Source: Halomonas cerina (GTDB lineage: Bacteria > Pseudomonadota > Gammaproteobacteria > Pseudomonadales > Halomonadaceae). Taken from it: 64,000 nt of DNA. The notes beneath the pieces were generated by a model, which was not told the DNA's origin, made no database searches, and worked only from the letters and a program-made list of their open reading frames with translations. The position numbers and the translations under genes were made by a program. Every line of letters begins with the position of its first letter. Position 1 is the stretch's first letter. Of the stretch, positions 32,342 through 40,722 are shown piece after piece. The DNA is taken from NCBI RefSeq assembly GCF_014192215.1, contig NZ_JACHXP010000015.1, positions 1 through 64,000 of the forward strand, in the 5' to 3' direction.

Positions 32342-34678
32342 TCACCGGATCGCCCGGTCGGTAGCGGGCGATTCTAACGCAAGGCAGCCGCCTTCGACAC
32401 CGCCTGCCCGCCAGGGGGCGGTGCGCTCGGCCCGCACCCGGGACGAGGCGGGGCCTCCGAGGTACAGGGTCACGGCGCCATCGCGCCCCGTGAACCACAG
32501 GCAGCTTCCCACTTCCCGGAAGCGGCGAACCACCCGCTCGGCCGGATGACCGAAGGGATTGTACCGGGCCGCGCTGAAGATCGCATGGCGGGGCGCCAGG
32601 CGCCTGACCAACTGCACGCCGGAGCTGGTGTGGCTGCCGTGATGGCCCACCACCAGCACCGTCACCGGACCGTCGATGCGTTCCAGGAAGGCGCGCTCGA
32701 CCTGCCGGCCGGCATCCCCGGTCACGACCAAGCGGTGGGAACCGGCCCGTACCTCGAGCACGCAGGAGCGGTCGTTGGAGGTCAGGGGACCGGCCTGCAC
32801 CGGGGGCCAGAGCGCCCGGAATTCCACGCCGTCCCGCCGCCAGGCGAGACCCGCGACACAGTGCTGGATCGGTACCGCTACCGGTGCCCCCGGGGGTGCC
32901 AGCCAGCGGTCGACCCGATGTGCGGCGAGCAGGGCCGGCACCCCACCGGCATGATCCAGATCGGCATGGCTGACGATGACATCGTCGAAACGCTGCCCCG
33001 GCCCCCACAGCGATGCCAGCGGCATGAAGCCGGAGCCGAAGCGCGGACCGGTATCGACCAGCGCCCGATAGCCGGCAGTACGCAGCTCCACCAGCTGGCC
33101 CTGGCCGACATCGTGCACCCGCACGCGCAGTACCCCGGGCATCAGGGTCGGCGACGTGGCGAGCAGAGGGATCAGGACCAGCAGCACGCTGCCGGCCAGG
33201 CGCAACCGCCGCTCGAGTCCCGGCAGGGCCCACAGCAGGCTGATCGCTCCCAGGGCCAGCGCCAGCGGCAGGAGGCGATCGGGGGCCGGCACCCGGAGGG
33301 GCAGCCATGCCACGGTTACCTCGAGCACCGCGGCCAGCACCGTCACCAACCCGCCGAACAGCCACCAGCAGAGGTCCGACAGGGGCGACAGCCAGGCCAG
33401 CAGCCAGCCGAGCAGCCCCAGTGGCACCATCAGGCTGCTGACCAGCGGAACGGCGATCAGGTTGACCAGCGGGGCGGCCGGGGCGACGCGTGAGAAGGCC
33501 AGCAGCCCGGCCGCCGCCATCAAGGGCGCCAGCAGCAGTTGGGAACGCACTAGGGCGAGGACCCAGCCCCGCACGCCTCGGGGCCGAGGGCGCCCTTGCC
33601 AGACCAGGATCAACAGAGCCACCGCGACGAAGGAGAGCCACAGGCCGGGACGCCAGGCCGAGAGAGGGTCCAGCAGCAACACCATGGCCAGGGCCAACCA
33701 CCAGGCCTGCCAGGGGCCCGGCGCATGACGCCCGCTGGCAACCCACAGCCCGACCAGGGTCATGACCATGGCGCGCAGTGCCGGGGGTTCCAGCCCCGCC
33801 AGCCAGGCGTAGCCAACCGCTGCAGCCCCGGCGAGCCACCAGGGCCAGACGGCCAGGCGCCAGACACCGGGCGTGACGCACCGGGCCAGGCCCCGGCAGA
33901 GCCCCAGCATGCAGGTGGCCACCAGCCCCACATGCAGGCCCGAGATCACCATCAGGTGCGTGGTGCCGCTGGCATTGAGCAGGTCCCAGTCCTCGCGGGT
34001 CAGCCGCTCGCTGGCCCCCAGCGTCAGGGCGGCCAGCCAGCGTGCGCTACGCGCCTCGAGATCATGGCTGGCCAGATGCTCGAGCGCCGCCTGTCGCAGC
34101 CGGACCCCGGAGGTGGCCAGCCGTTCGGGGGCCGGGTCCCGGCGCACATAGCCGGTGGCCTGGATGCCTTCCCGCCACAGCCAGGCCCGATAGTCGAACG
34201 CATGAGGATTAGCGAAGCCCGTGGGAGGGCGCAACCGGACCATCAGGCGCCAGCGCTCGCCGACCGCCATGTCCGGCGCTTCGAAGGCGCTTAACCGCAC
34301 TCGCTTGAGCCTTTCGCACGAGGGAAGCCCCGCGTCCAGGGGACGACAGGCCTCGATCTCGAGGCGCAGGCGTGACAGCCGGGCCTCCCGACTCACCGCG
34401 ACCAGACGTCCCTCCAGTACCAGGTCCTGGCGGGTCAGGCCCTCGGCAAGCTCGCCACCCCGTACCATCAGTAGCTGGCCGGCGAGGCTCAGCACCACCA
34501 GCGTGAGCAGCATGCCGAACCACTGCCTCGCGGCCAGCAGAACCAGCAGCCAGAGCCCGAGCCCCTGGAGCAGCGCGGCGCTGGCAAGATGGCCCGTCAG
34601 TACGCCCCCTAGGGTGGCGAGGGCCAGGGGAATGGCGATCCCGCCGCATCGCATGACATCATCCCTGATCGGCGCCAT
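32342..34678 (-). CDS. comEC: DNA internalisation competence protein ComEC/Rec2
   Basis: Polytopic channel that carries single-stranded DNA across the inner membrane during natural transformation; 778 aa. An N-terminal DUF4131-like region (about 1-190) is followed by the Competence domain with many membrane helices (from LMVISGLHVGLVA, about 235-510). A C-terminal metallo-beta-lactamase domain has VSHADLDHAGGVPALL and VGHHGSHTSSGVQL. Start could also be the ATG at 34654. It is in the same strand order as ycaI-msbA-lpxK of E. coli. Confidence 0.94.
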   Translation of the reverse strand: MAPIRDDVMRCGGIAIPLALATLGGVLTGHLASAALLQGLGLWLLVLLAARQWFGMLLTLVVLSLAGQLLMVRGGELAEGLTRQDLVLEGRLVAVSREARLSRLRLEIEACRPLDAGLPSCERLKRVRLSAFEAPDMAVGERWRLMVRLRPPTGFANPHAFDYRAWLWREGIQATGYVRRDPAPERLATSGVRLRQAALEHLASHDLEARSARWLAALTLGASERLTREDWDLLNASGTTHLMVISGLHVGLVATCMLGLCRGLARCVTPGVWRLAVWPWWLAGAAAVGYAWLAGLEPPALRAMVMTLVGLWVASGRHAPGPWQAWWLALAMVLLLDPLSAWRPGLWLSFVAVALLILVWQGRPRPRGVRGWVLALVRSQLLLAPLMAAAGLLAFSRVAPAAPLVNLIAVPLVSSLMVPLGLLGWLLAWLSPLSDLCWWLFGGLVTVLAAVLEVTVAWLPLRVPAPDRLLPLALALGAISLLWALPGLERRLRLAGSVLLVLIPLLATSPTLMPGVLRVRVHDVGQGQLVELRTAGYRALVDTGPRFGSGFMPLASLWGPGQRFDDVIVSHADLDHAGGVPALLAAHRVDRWLAPPGAPVAVPIQHCVAGLAWRRDGVEFRALWPPVQAGPLTSNDRSCVLEVRAGSHRLVVTGDAGRQVERAFLERIDGPVTVLVVGHHGSHTSSGVQLVRRLAPRHAIFSAARYNPFGHPAERVVRRFREVGSCLWFTGRDGAVTLYLGGPASSRVRAERTAPWRAGGVEGGCLALESPATDRAIR

Positions 34679-34784
34679 GGCCTTTGCCTGGCGCCCCTAC
34701 GGAAAGCACGCCAGCGGCCATCATGGCGAGACACTCAGCTAGTATGGATAATAGCTCAGGTCCCGAAGCCGCGAGCCCGTCGAC

Positions 34785-35351
34785 ATGCCGCGCCGACTCC
34801 TGCAGCGCTATCTGCCTCACCCCGAGACCCTCCGGCGCCAGCGTTCACTGCGCTGCGTGAGTCACCTGACCGACACCCCCTCCCTGTGGCTCCTGTCGCG
34901 GCGAAGCGTCGCCAATGCCTGCTTCGTGGGACTGTTCAGCGCCCTGCTGCCGATCCCCTTCCAGATGCTGGTGGCGGCCGGTGGTGCCTGGCTGGTGCGC
35001 TGCAACCTGCCGCTCTCGGTGGGCCTGGTATGGATCACCAATCCCCTGACCATGCCGCTGATCTACTACGGTAACTACCGGCTCGGCGCCTGGCTGCTCG
35101 ATGCGCCGGTGCGGGCGGCTCCGGAGCGGCTCAGTACCCAGTGGGTGGCCGAGCAGCTGCTGGACATCCTCCCCGCCCTGATGACGGGCTCGGTGGTCGC
35201 GGCGGTGGTCGTCGGCTTGGCCGGCAACCTGATCATCCGGCTGCTGTGGCGCTGGCAGGTCTCACGCAGCTGGAAGCGGCGCGCGCGGCGCCGCCGGCAG
35301 CGTCACGCCAGCCGGGACGAGGCCCGCGGCTCCGACCCGGAGCGTGCCTGA
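34785..35351 (+). CDS. DUF2062 membrane protein
   Basis: A 188-aa protein with a DUF2062 domain. It has an N-terminal basic region (PRRLLQRYLPHPETLRRQ), a hydrophobic core with about three membrane segments (VANACFVGLFSALLPIPFQM; PLSVGLVWITNPLTMPLIYY; ALMTGSVVAAVVVGLAGNLI) and a very basic tail. The function is unknown; similar domains are found next to glycosyltransferases. The only rightward gene in this stretch, divergent from comEC and convergent with lolD. Confidence 0.88.
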   Translation: MPRRLLQRYLPHPETLRRQRSLRCVSHLTDTPSLWLLSRRSVANACFVGLFSALLPIPFQMLVAAGGAWLVRCNLPLSVGLVWITNPLTMPLIYYGNYRLGAWLLDAPVRAAPERLSTQWVAEQLLDILPALMTGSVVAAVVVGLAGNLIIRLLWRWQVSRSWKRRARRRRQRHASRDEARGSDPERA

Positions 35352-35389
35352 GGTCGGCGGGGAGGTCCTCGCGGCAGCGACGTTGGACG

Positions 35390-36127
35390 CTAGGCGTGAC
35401 GGGCCTGTTCGGCGAGACGCCCGCCATCGAGCCTCAGGACCCGGTCCTGATGGGCGGCCAAGGCGGGATCGTGGGTGACGATGACGAAGGCACAGGCCGC
35501 CGTGACGGCGAGTCCATCCATCAGCGCCAGGATGCTGGCGGCCGTGGCCTGGTCGAGATTGCCGGTGGGCTCGTCCATCAGCACCAGGCTGGGATCGGTG
35601 ACCAGCGCCCGGGCGATGGCCACCCGTTGACGTTCCCCCCCGGAGAGCTCACCGGGCTTGTGATCCGCCCGCTCCTGCATGCCCACCTTGTCCAGCAGTT
35701 CACGGGCCAAAGCCTCGGCGGCCTTCTTGCGCTGTCCGCGCACAATCAGCGGTAGGGCGGCGTTCTCCAGGGCGGTAAACTCCGAGAGCAGGTGGTGGAA
35801 CTGGTAGACGAAGCCGATGTGGCGATTGCGGAAACGCCCCAGGGCGGCTTCCCCCAGCGAGAGCAGCGACTCCCCGGCGATCCGCACCTCCCCACGGGTG
35901 GGACGGTCCAGCCCACCGAGCAGGTTGAGCAGAGTCGTCTTGCCGGACCCGGAACTGCCCACGACCGCAACGCGCTCGCCGGCCCGCACCCGCAGCTCGA
36001 GACCATCCAGCACCGTCACGTCGCGCGGGCCCTCCCGATAGACCCGGGTCAGGTCGCGGCACTCGAGCATCACCTCGCGTATGGCGGGGGCGGTCTCCGA
36101 CTGACGTGTCATGGCCGTCTCATTCAT
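35390..36127 (-). CDS. lolD: Lipoprotein-releasing ABC transporter ATP-binding subunit
   Basis: ATPase that powers release of outer-membrane lipoproteins to the carrier LolA; 245 aa. It has Walker A VGSSGSGKTTLLN, the LolD-type Q-loop FVYQFHHLLSEFTALEN, signature LSGGERQRVAIARAL and Walker B LVLMDEPTGNLD. The start at 36127 overlaps the lolC stop by 8 bases; MTRQ at 36112 is an alternative. No lolE follows. Confidence 0.95.
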   Translation of the reverse strand: MNETAMTRQSETAPAIREVMLECRDLTRVYREGPRDVTVLDGLELRVRAGERVAVVGSSGSGKTTLLNLLGGLDRPTRGEVRIAGESLLSLGEAALGRFRNRHIGFVYQFHHLLSEFTALENAALPLIVRGQRKKAAEALARELLDKVGMQERADHKPGELSGGERQRVAIARALVTDPSLVLMDEPTGNLDQATAASILALMDGLAVTAACAFVIVTHDPALAAHQDRVLRLDGGRLAEQARHA

Positions 36128-37361
36128 AGCGCAGCACCTCGGCAGGCTGGACCCGTGCCGCCTTCCAGGCGGGGTACAGGGTTGACAGGAAGGTCAGGAC
36201 GAAGGCCGCCGCGACGATGTTGCGCACATCTGTCCAGTTCAGGCGCGACGGCAGGTCGCTGATGAAGTAGACCCCGGCATCGAGGAACTGGATGCCCAGG
36301 ACCGTCTCCAGGAAGGCGATGACATCGGCGATGGTCAGGGCCAGCAGGACTCCGAGGCCCACCCCCACCAGGATGCCGATCACCCCGATCGCCACGCCCT
36401 GGACCATGAAGATGCCCATGATCGACCGCGGGGTGGCGCCGATGGTGCGCAGGATGGCGATGTCGGCATGCTTGTCGGTGACCACCATCACCAGGGTGGA
36501 GACGATGTTGAAGGCCGCCACGGCGATGATCACCGTTAGCAGCAGGGCGATCATGCGCTTCTCCATCTGGATCGCCTGGAAGAGGTTGCCGTAGGAGTAG
36601 GTCCAGTCGAAGCCGCGATAGCCCGGTCCCAGGTCATCGATGATCGCCCGGGTGACGCTGCCGGCCTGGAACAAATCCTCCAGCTCGAGGCGCAGCCCCC
36701 CCACCGCATTACCCAGGCGGGCTAGGGTCTGCATGTCCTCCAGGTGGGCATAGGCCATGCTGGCATCGAGGTCCGCCCCGACACTGAAGATGCCGCTTAC
36801 GGTAAACCGCTTCAGGCGCGGGAAGACCCCCGCTGGCGTGATCGAGGCCTCGGGGACCAGCAGGGTCACCTGGTCGCCCACCGTTACCCCCAGGCGGCGG
36901 GCCAGGATCGCGCCCAGTACGATGTTCCACTCCCCCGGCGCCAGGTCATCGAGACGCCCTCGGGACATGTTCTCGTCGATGATCGATACCCGCTGTTCCC
37001 ACGCCGGCTCGATGCCATTGACCATGGCACCCTCGTTGCGCCCCCCCACCGAAAACATACCCTGCTGCTGCACATAGGGGGCCGCCCCGATGACCTGATC
37101 CCGCTGCGTCAGGCGCTCGGCCAAGGGCTGCCAGTCGGTGAGGCCGCCTGGGGCCTCGATTCGGGTATGCGGCACCATGCCCAGCACCCGGGTGCGCAGC
37201 TCGTGGTCGAAGCCATTCATTACCGACAGCACCAGGATGAGCACGGCGACGCCGAGCATCAGGCCCAACATGGAGGTCAGGGAGATGAAGGAGATGAAAT
37301 GGTTGCGACGCTTGGCGCGCACATAGCGCAACCCGATCAGCAAAGGCAGACGGTCGAGCAT
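36120..37361 (-). CDS. lolC: LolC/LolE-family lipoprotein-releasing permease
   Basis: Inner-membrane subunit of 413 aa with four membrane segments: one N-terminal (MLGLMLGVAVLILVLSVMNGF, about 30-50) and three C-terminal (about 270-400). A large periplasmic domain lies between them. The start MLDRLPLLIGLRYVRAKRRNHFIS and FDWTYSYGNLFQAIQMEK are LolC-like. Because only one permease gene accompanies lolD, it may form a homodimer as in LolDF-type systems; lolE could lie elsewhere. Confidence 0.92.
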   Translation of the reverse strand: MLDRLPLLIGLRYVRAKRRNHFISFISLTSMLGLMLGVAVLILVLSVMNGFDHELRTRVLGMVPHTRIEAPGGLTDWQPLAERLTQRDQVIGAAPYVQQQGMFSVGGRNEGAMVNGIEPAWEQRVSIIDENMSRGRLDDLAPGEWNIVLGAILARRLGVTVGDQVTLLVPEASITPAGVFPRLKRFTVSGIFSVGADLDASMAYAHLEDMQTLARLGNAVGGLRLELEDLFQAGSVTRAIIDDLGPGYRGFDWTYSYGNLFQAIQMEKRMIALLLTVIIAVAAFNIVSTLVMVVTDKHADIAILRTIGATPRSIMGIFMVQGVAIGVIGILVGVGLGVLLALTIADVIAFLETVLGIQFLDAGVYFISDLPSRLNWTDVRNIVAAAFVLTFLSTLYPAWKAARVQPAEVLRYE

Positions 37362-37527
37362 GGGATCGTTCCTTGTCGGCGGGCGCCCATGGTACGGCTT
37401 TTCGATCGCCCCTGCATCGCCGTCAGGCGCGATTTGCGCGATCCTTGCATCATGGAAGACATCGCCCTACATTCGCCGACGCGGCCTGTCGCCGCCCTGT
37501 TGACCGCTTCGCAAGAGATCCCGCTCC

Positions 37528-38598
37528 ATGGCCAACCGCCTGCTACCCGAATGGACTCCCCAGGACGCCGTGCTGCTGACCTGGCCAGGCCCCGACAGTG
37601 ACTGGGCTCCCCTGCTCGAGCGCATCGAGGCCACTCTCGAGGCCATGGTCGTGGCCATCACCCGCTACCAGTCCGTGCTGATCGCCGTGCCGGACGCCGC
37701 GACCCGCACCCACCTGACCAAGCGCTTTGGCTGGCTCGGGGTCCCGGACCATCGCCTGCGACTGGTCGTCGCACCGGCCGACGACACCTGGACCCGGGAC
37801 CATGGCCCGCTGGCCGTGTCGCAGGATGGTACCTCGCGACTGCTCGACTATGTGTTCACAGGCTGGGGCGGCAAGTACGCGGCGACCCTCGACAATACCC
37901 TGACCCGTCGCCTCGCCGAGGCCGGCCTGTTCGCCTGTCCGGTGGAGGCCCGCGAGCTGGTACTCGAAGGGGGAGCCCTCGAGACCGATGGCGAAGGCAC
38001 GCTGCTGACCACCGAGGCCTGTCTGCTCAACCCCAATCGCAATCCCCAGCTCGACCGGACCGCCTTGGAGGCGCGACTAAAGACCGAGCTGGGGGTCTCG
38101 CGGATTCTGTGGCTCGCCCACGGGCACCTGGAAGGCGACGACACCGACAGTCACGTGGACACCCTGGTACGCTTCTGCGACCCCGCGACCCTCGCCTATG
38201 TGCGCTGCGACGATCTGGCCGACCCGCACTTTCCGGCGCTGGCCGCGCTGGAGGAGGAGCTACGTGCCCTGCGTCGCGCCGACGGTGAGCCCTACCGCCT
38301 GATCCCGCTGCCCTGGCCCTCGGCCTGCTACGACCCGGTGGACGGTCATCGCCTGCCGGCGACCTACGCGAACTTCCTGATCATCAACGGCGCCGTGCTG
38401 GTGCCGATGTACGGCGATGCCGCCGACAGCCGGGCCCTGGCCGCCCTCGGCGAGGCCTTCCCGAAACGGGACATCATCCCCATCGACTGCCTCAGCGTGA
38501 TCCGCCAGCACGGCAGCCTCCACTGCCTGACGATGCAACTGCCCACGGGCTGTCTGAGCCCCGTCACCCCGCAGCCCCCTCAAGGAGAGTTCCCATGA
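37528..38598 (+). CDS. aguA: Agmatine deiminase
   Basis: Hydrolyses agmatine to N-carbamoylputrescine and ammonia; cytoplasmic, 356 aa, pentein fold. Active-site segments are TWTRDHGPLAV (Asp), VLEGGALETDGEGTLLTTE, GHLEGDDTDSHVDTLVRF (His/Asp) and the nucleophilic cysteine at about residue 333 in HGSLHCLTMQLP. It overlaps aguB as ATGA, so the two steps to putrescine are translationally coupled. Confidence 0.95.
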   Translation: MANRLLPEWTPQDAVLLTWPGPDSDWAPLLERIEATLEAMVVAITRYQSVLIAVPDAATRTHLTKRFGWLGVPDHRLRLVVAPADDTWTRDHGPLAVSQDGTSRLLDYVFTGWGGKYAATLDNTLTRRLAEAGLFACPVEARELVLEGGALETDGEGTLLTTEACLLNPNRNPQLDRTALEARLKTELGVSRILWLAHGHLEGDDTDSHVDTLVRFCDPATLAYVRCDDLADPHFPALAALEEELRALRRADGEPYRLIPLPWPSACYDPVDGHRLPATYANFLIINGAVLVPMYGDAADSRALAALGEAFPKRDIIPIDCLSVIRQHGSLHCLTMQLPTGCLSPVTPQPPQGEFP

Positions 38599-39497
38599 CC
38601 CGTACCCTCAAGGCCGGCCTGGTCCAGCAACCCGCCTGGCCCGACAAGCAGCGCAGCCTGGACGAGAGCGAGGCCGGGATCCGCGAGCTGGCCGCGGCCG
38701 GGGCCGAGCTAGTACTGCTGCAGGAGCTGCACGCCACCCACTACTTCTGCCAGTACGAGGACACCGAGCTGTTCGACCTGGCCGAGCCCCTGGACGGTCC
38801 GAGCGGTCGCCGCCTGGCGGCCCTGGCGGCCGAGCTCGGCATCGTGCTGGTGGGCTCGCTGTTCGAGCGCCGGGCCCCCGGTCTCTATCACAATACCGCA
38901 GTGGTCTACGATGGCGACCGGGGTCGCGTCGGGCACTATCGCAAGATGCACATTCCCGACGACCCGGGCTTCTACGAGAAGTTCTACTTCACACCCGGCG
39001 ATCACGATGCAGCACGCGCCCAGGGCTTTACGCCCATCGACACCTCGGTGGGCCGGCTCGGGGTGCTGGTCTGCTGGGATCAGTGGTATCCCGAGGCCGC
39101 GCGGCTGATGGCCCTGGCCGGGGCGGAGCTGCTGCTCTATCCTACCGCCATCGGCTGGCATCCCCCCGACGACGAGGACGAGAAAGCCCGCCAGAAGGAT
39201 GCCTGGACCCTCATCCAGCGCGGTCACGGTGTCGCCAACGGCCTGCCGGTGATCGTCGCCAACCGGGTGGGACATGAGCCGGATCACTCGGGTGTCAGTC
39301 CGGGCATCGACTTCTGGGGCGGCAGCTTCATCTGCGGTCCCCAGGGCGAACTGCTGGCCCATGCCGGGCAGCAGGCCGAACGGCTGCTGGTGACCCTGGA
39401 CATGACGCGCGGTGAGGAGGTACGACGGATCTGGCCCTACCTGCGGGACCGGCGCATCGACGCCTATGGGGACCTGACGCGGCGCTATCGGGATTGA
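38595..39497 (+). CDS. aguB: N-carbamoylputrescine amidase
   Basis: Nitrilase-superfamily enzyme of 300 aa producing putrescine, CO2 and ammonia. The Glu-Lys-Cys triad is visible in LLQELHATHYF, YRKMHIPDDPGFYEKFYF and VLVCWDQWYPE. The end is the typical RRIWPYLRDRRIDAYGDL. Heptad repeats start two bases after its stop, followed by a bidirectional terminator. Confidence 0.95.
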   Translation: MTRTLKAGLVQQPAWPDKQRSLDESEAGIRELAAAGAELVLLQELHATHYFCQYEDTELFDLAEPLDGPSGRRLAALAAELGIVLVGSLFERRAPGLYHNTAVVYDGDRGRVGHYRKMHIPDDPGFYEKFYFTPGDHDAARAQGFTPIDTSVGRLGVLVCWDQWYPEAARLMALAGAELLLYPTAIGWHPPDDEDEKARQKDAWTLIQRGHGVANGLPVIVANRVGHEPDHSGVSPGIDFWGGSFICGPQGELLAHAGQQAERLLVTLDMTRGEEVRRIWPYLRDRRIDAYGDLTRRYRD

Positions 39498-39499
39498 GC

Positions 39500-39569
39500 G
39501 CGCCGAGCGCCGAGCGCCGAGCGCCGAGCGCCGAGCGCCGAGCGCCGAGCGCCGAGCAGGATGATGCCA
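39500..39569. repeat. Heptad array after aguB (8 x GCGCCGA plus two variants)
   Basis: Eight perfect copies of GCGCCGA (39500-39555) continue in phase into GCAGGAT and GATGCCA. The latter pair also occurs, in the same order and phase, in the secA-argJ array. Reading frames through this array give runs such as SALGARR, which are easily mistaken for proteins. Confidence 0.88.
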
Positions 39570-39592
39570 CCGGCAATGCTGGCATCAACGAA

Positions 39593-39627
39593 GAAACCCC
39601 GCCGGACTCGACATCCGGCGGGGTTTC
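39593..39627. terminator. Bidirectional terminator between aguB and the MutT/ThiE gene
   Basis: A perfect 14-bp stem (GAAACCCCGCCGGA with its complement) and a 7-base loop. A/T-rich ends on both sides allow termination in both directions. Confidence 0.88.
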
Positions 39628-39661
39628 TCATGGACTTCTTCGATACCGGCTGCTCGTCACA

Positions 39662-39689
39662 GAGCAGCTCGGCGCTTGCAGCTTGGCGC
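39662..39689. repeat. Heptads after the MutT/ThiE gene
   Basis: Four heptads on the minus strand (AGCGCCA, AGCTGCA, AGCGCCG, AGCTGCT) follow the TAA stop with no spacer. Confidence 0.75.
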
Positions 39690-40646
39690 TTACTTCCAGA
39701 AATCCCGGATCGAGGCGATGCCCTGAGCGCCCACGGCGCGGGCATGGTTGGCATCATGCCGGGTCATGCCGCCCAGGGCGAAGACCGGCATACCGGCATG
39801 CTCGACCAGCTGCTGGAAGTCATGCCAGCCGATGGGCGCCACCTCCGGATGCGACGGGGTGGTACGCAGTGGCGACAGGGTCACGAAGTCACAGCCGATG
39901 CGATGGGCCCGAGCGAGCTGCGCGCGATCATGGGTGGAGGCAGACAGCCACTTACCCTCGGCCAGGGGGCGGCGCTCCAGACTCATCAGCCGCTCGCTGG
40001 TGAGGTGGAGGCCGTCGGCGTCCACCGCTTCCAGCAGCGACGGCTCCCCGTTCAGCACCAGGCGCGCGCCATACCGTCGGCACAGCGCCAGGGCGCTGTC
40101 CGCCCGGGCCAGATAGGCGGTTTCCTCGAGAGCCTTGTCACGCAGTTGTACCAGGCGAACCCGGTCTTCCGCGAGGGCCCGCTCCAGCCGCTCCAGGAAA
40201 CGCGTCTCATCGGCCTCCTCGCCGGTGATCAAAAACTCGGTCGGCAGCATCACGGCGCGCAGGATCGGCAGGTTCGCCGCCGGGAAAGGATACTTGCCCA
40301 ACTCGTCCATGGACACCCAGCGCACCGCCTGGCCTTCGCGCCCGAAGGGCTCGCCGGCGAACTCGTGGACCTGCCACACATCCAGCAGGATGTGCTTGTC
40401 GGAATACTCGTGATGGATCCGGATCAGCGGCTGGGCGCGGCGGATCTCCACGCCGAGTTCCTCATGCAACTCGCGCTTGAGGGCCTCGAGCCCCGTCTCG
40501 TAGGGTGCCAGCTTGCCCCCGGGAAACTCCCAGAGACCGCCATGGTCCACGTTGGACGGCCGCCGGGCGATGAGCACCTCGCGACCGTCGGCACTGATGA
40601 TGGCGGCGGCCGCCACATGCACCCTTCTCTTCACCATTGCGTTCAT
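39690..40646 (-). CDS. Nudix (MutT) hydrolase fused to a ThiE/TenI-like domain
   Basis: A 318-aa two-domain protein. The N-terminal MutT domain (about 1-135) carries the Nudix box GGKLAPYETGLEALKRELHEELG (in parts: GGKLAPYETG and RELHEELGVEI), suggesting 8-oxo-dGTP or related hydrolysis. The C-terminal domain (about 140-318) is a thiamine-phosphate-synthase-like barrel with LVQLRDKALE, LHLTSERLM, HDRAQLARA and FALGGMTRHDANHARAVGAQGIA in parts. This fusion is common next to argJ-secA in gammaproteobacteria; the thiamine activity of the barrel is uncertain. An alternative ATG lies at 40637. Confidence 0.9.
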   Translation of the reverse strand: MNAMVKRRVHVAAAAIISADGREVLIARRPSNVDHGGLWEFPGGKLAPYETGLEALKRELHEELGVEIRRAQPLIRIHHEYSDKHILLDVWQVHEFAGEPFGREGQAVRWVSMDELGKYPFPAANLPILRAVMLPTEFLITGEEADETRFLERLERALAEDRVRLVQLRDKALEETAYLARADSALALCRRYGARLVLNGEPSLLEAVDADGLHLTSERLMSLERRPLAEGKWLSASTHDRAQLARAHRIGCDFVTLSPLRTTPSHPEVAPIGWHDFQQLVEHAGMPVFALGGMTRHDANHARAVGAQGIASIRDFWK

Positions 40647-40722
40647 TCACCTTTCCAACTTGTCCGCGGCGTGTCAGCCGTCATGGAATCTGAGTCTGGC
40701 TGGCGGCCGCCATCGACGCCCG

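Noticed and set aside
39500-39569. Possible CRISPR or VNTR array
   Set aside because: Units of 7 bases without spacers cannot be CRISPR. Recorded as heptad repeats instead.
39328-39757. Frames encoding SALGARR-type repeats at the aguB end
   Set aside because: They are translations of the heptad DNA array. No start signal and no domain; likely a common annotation artefact.
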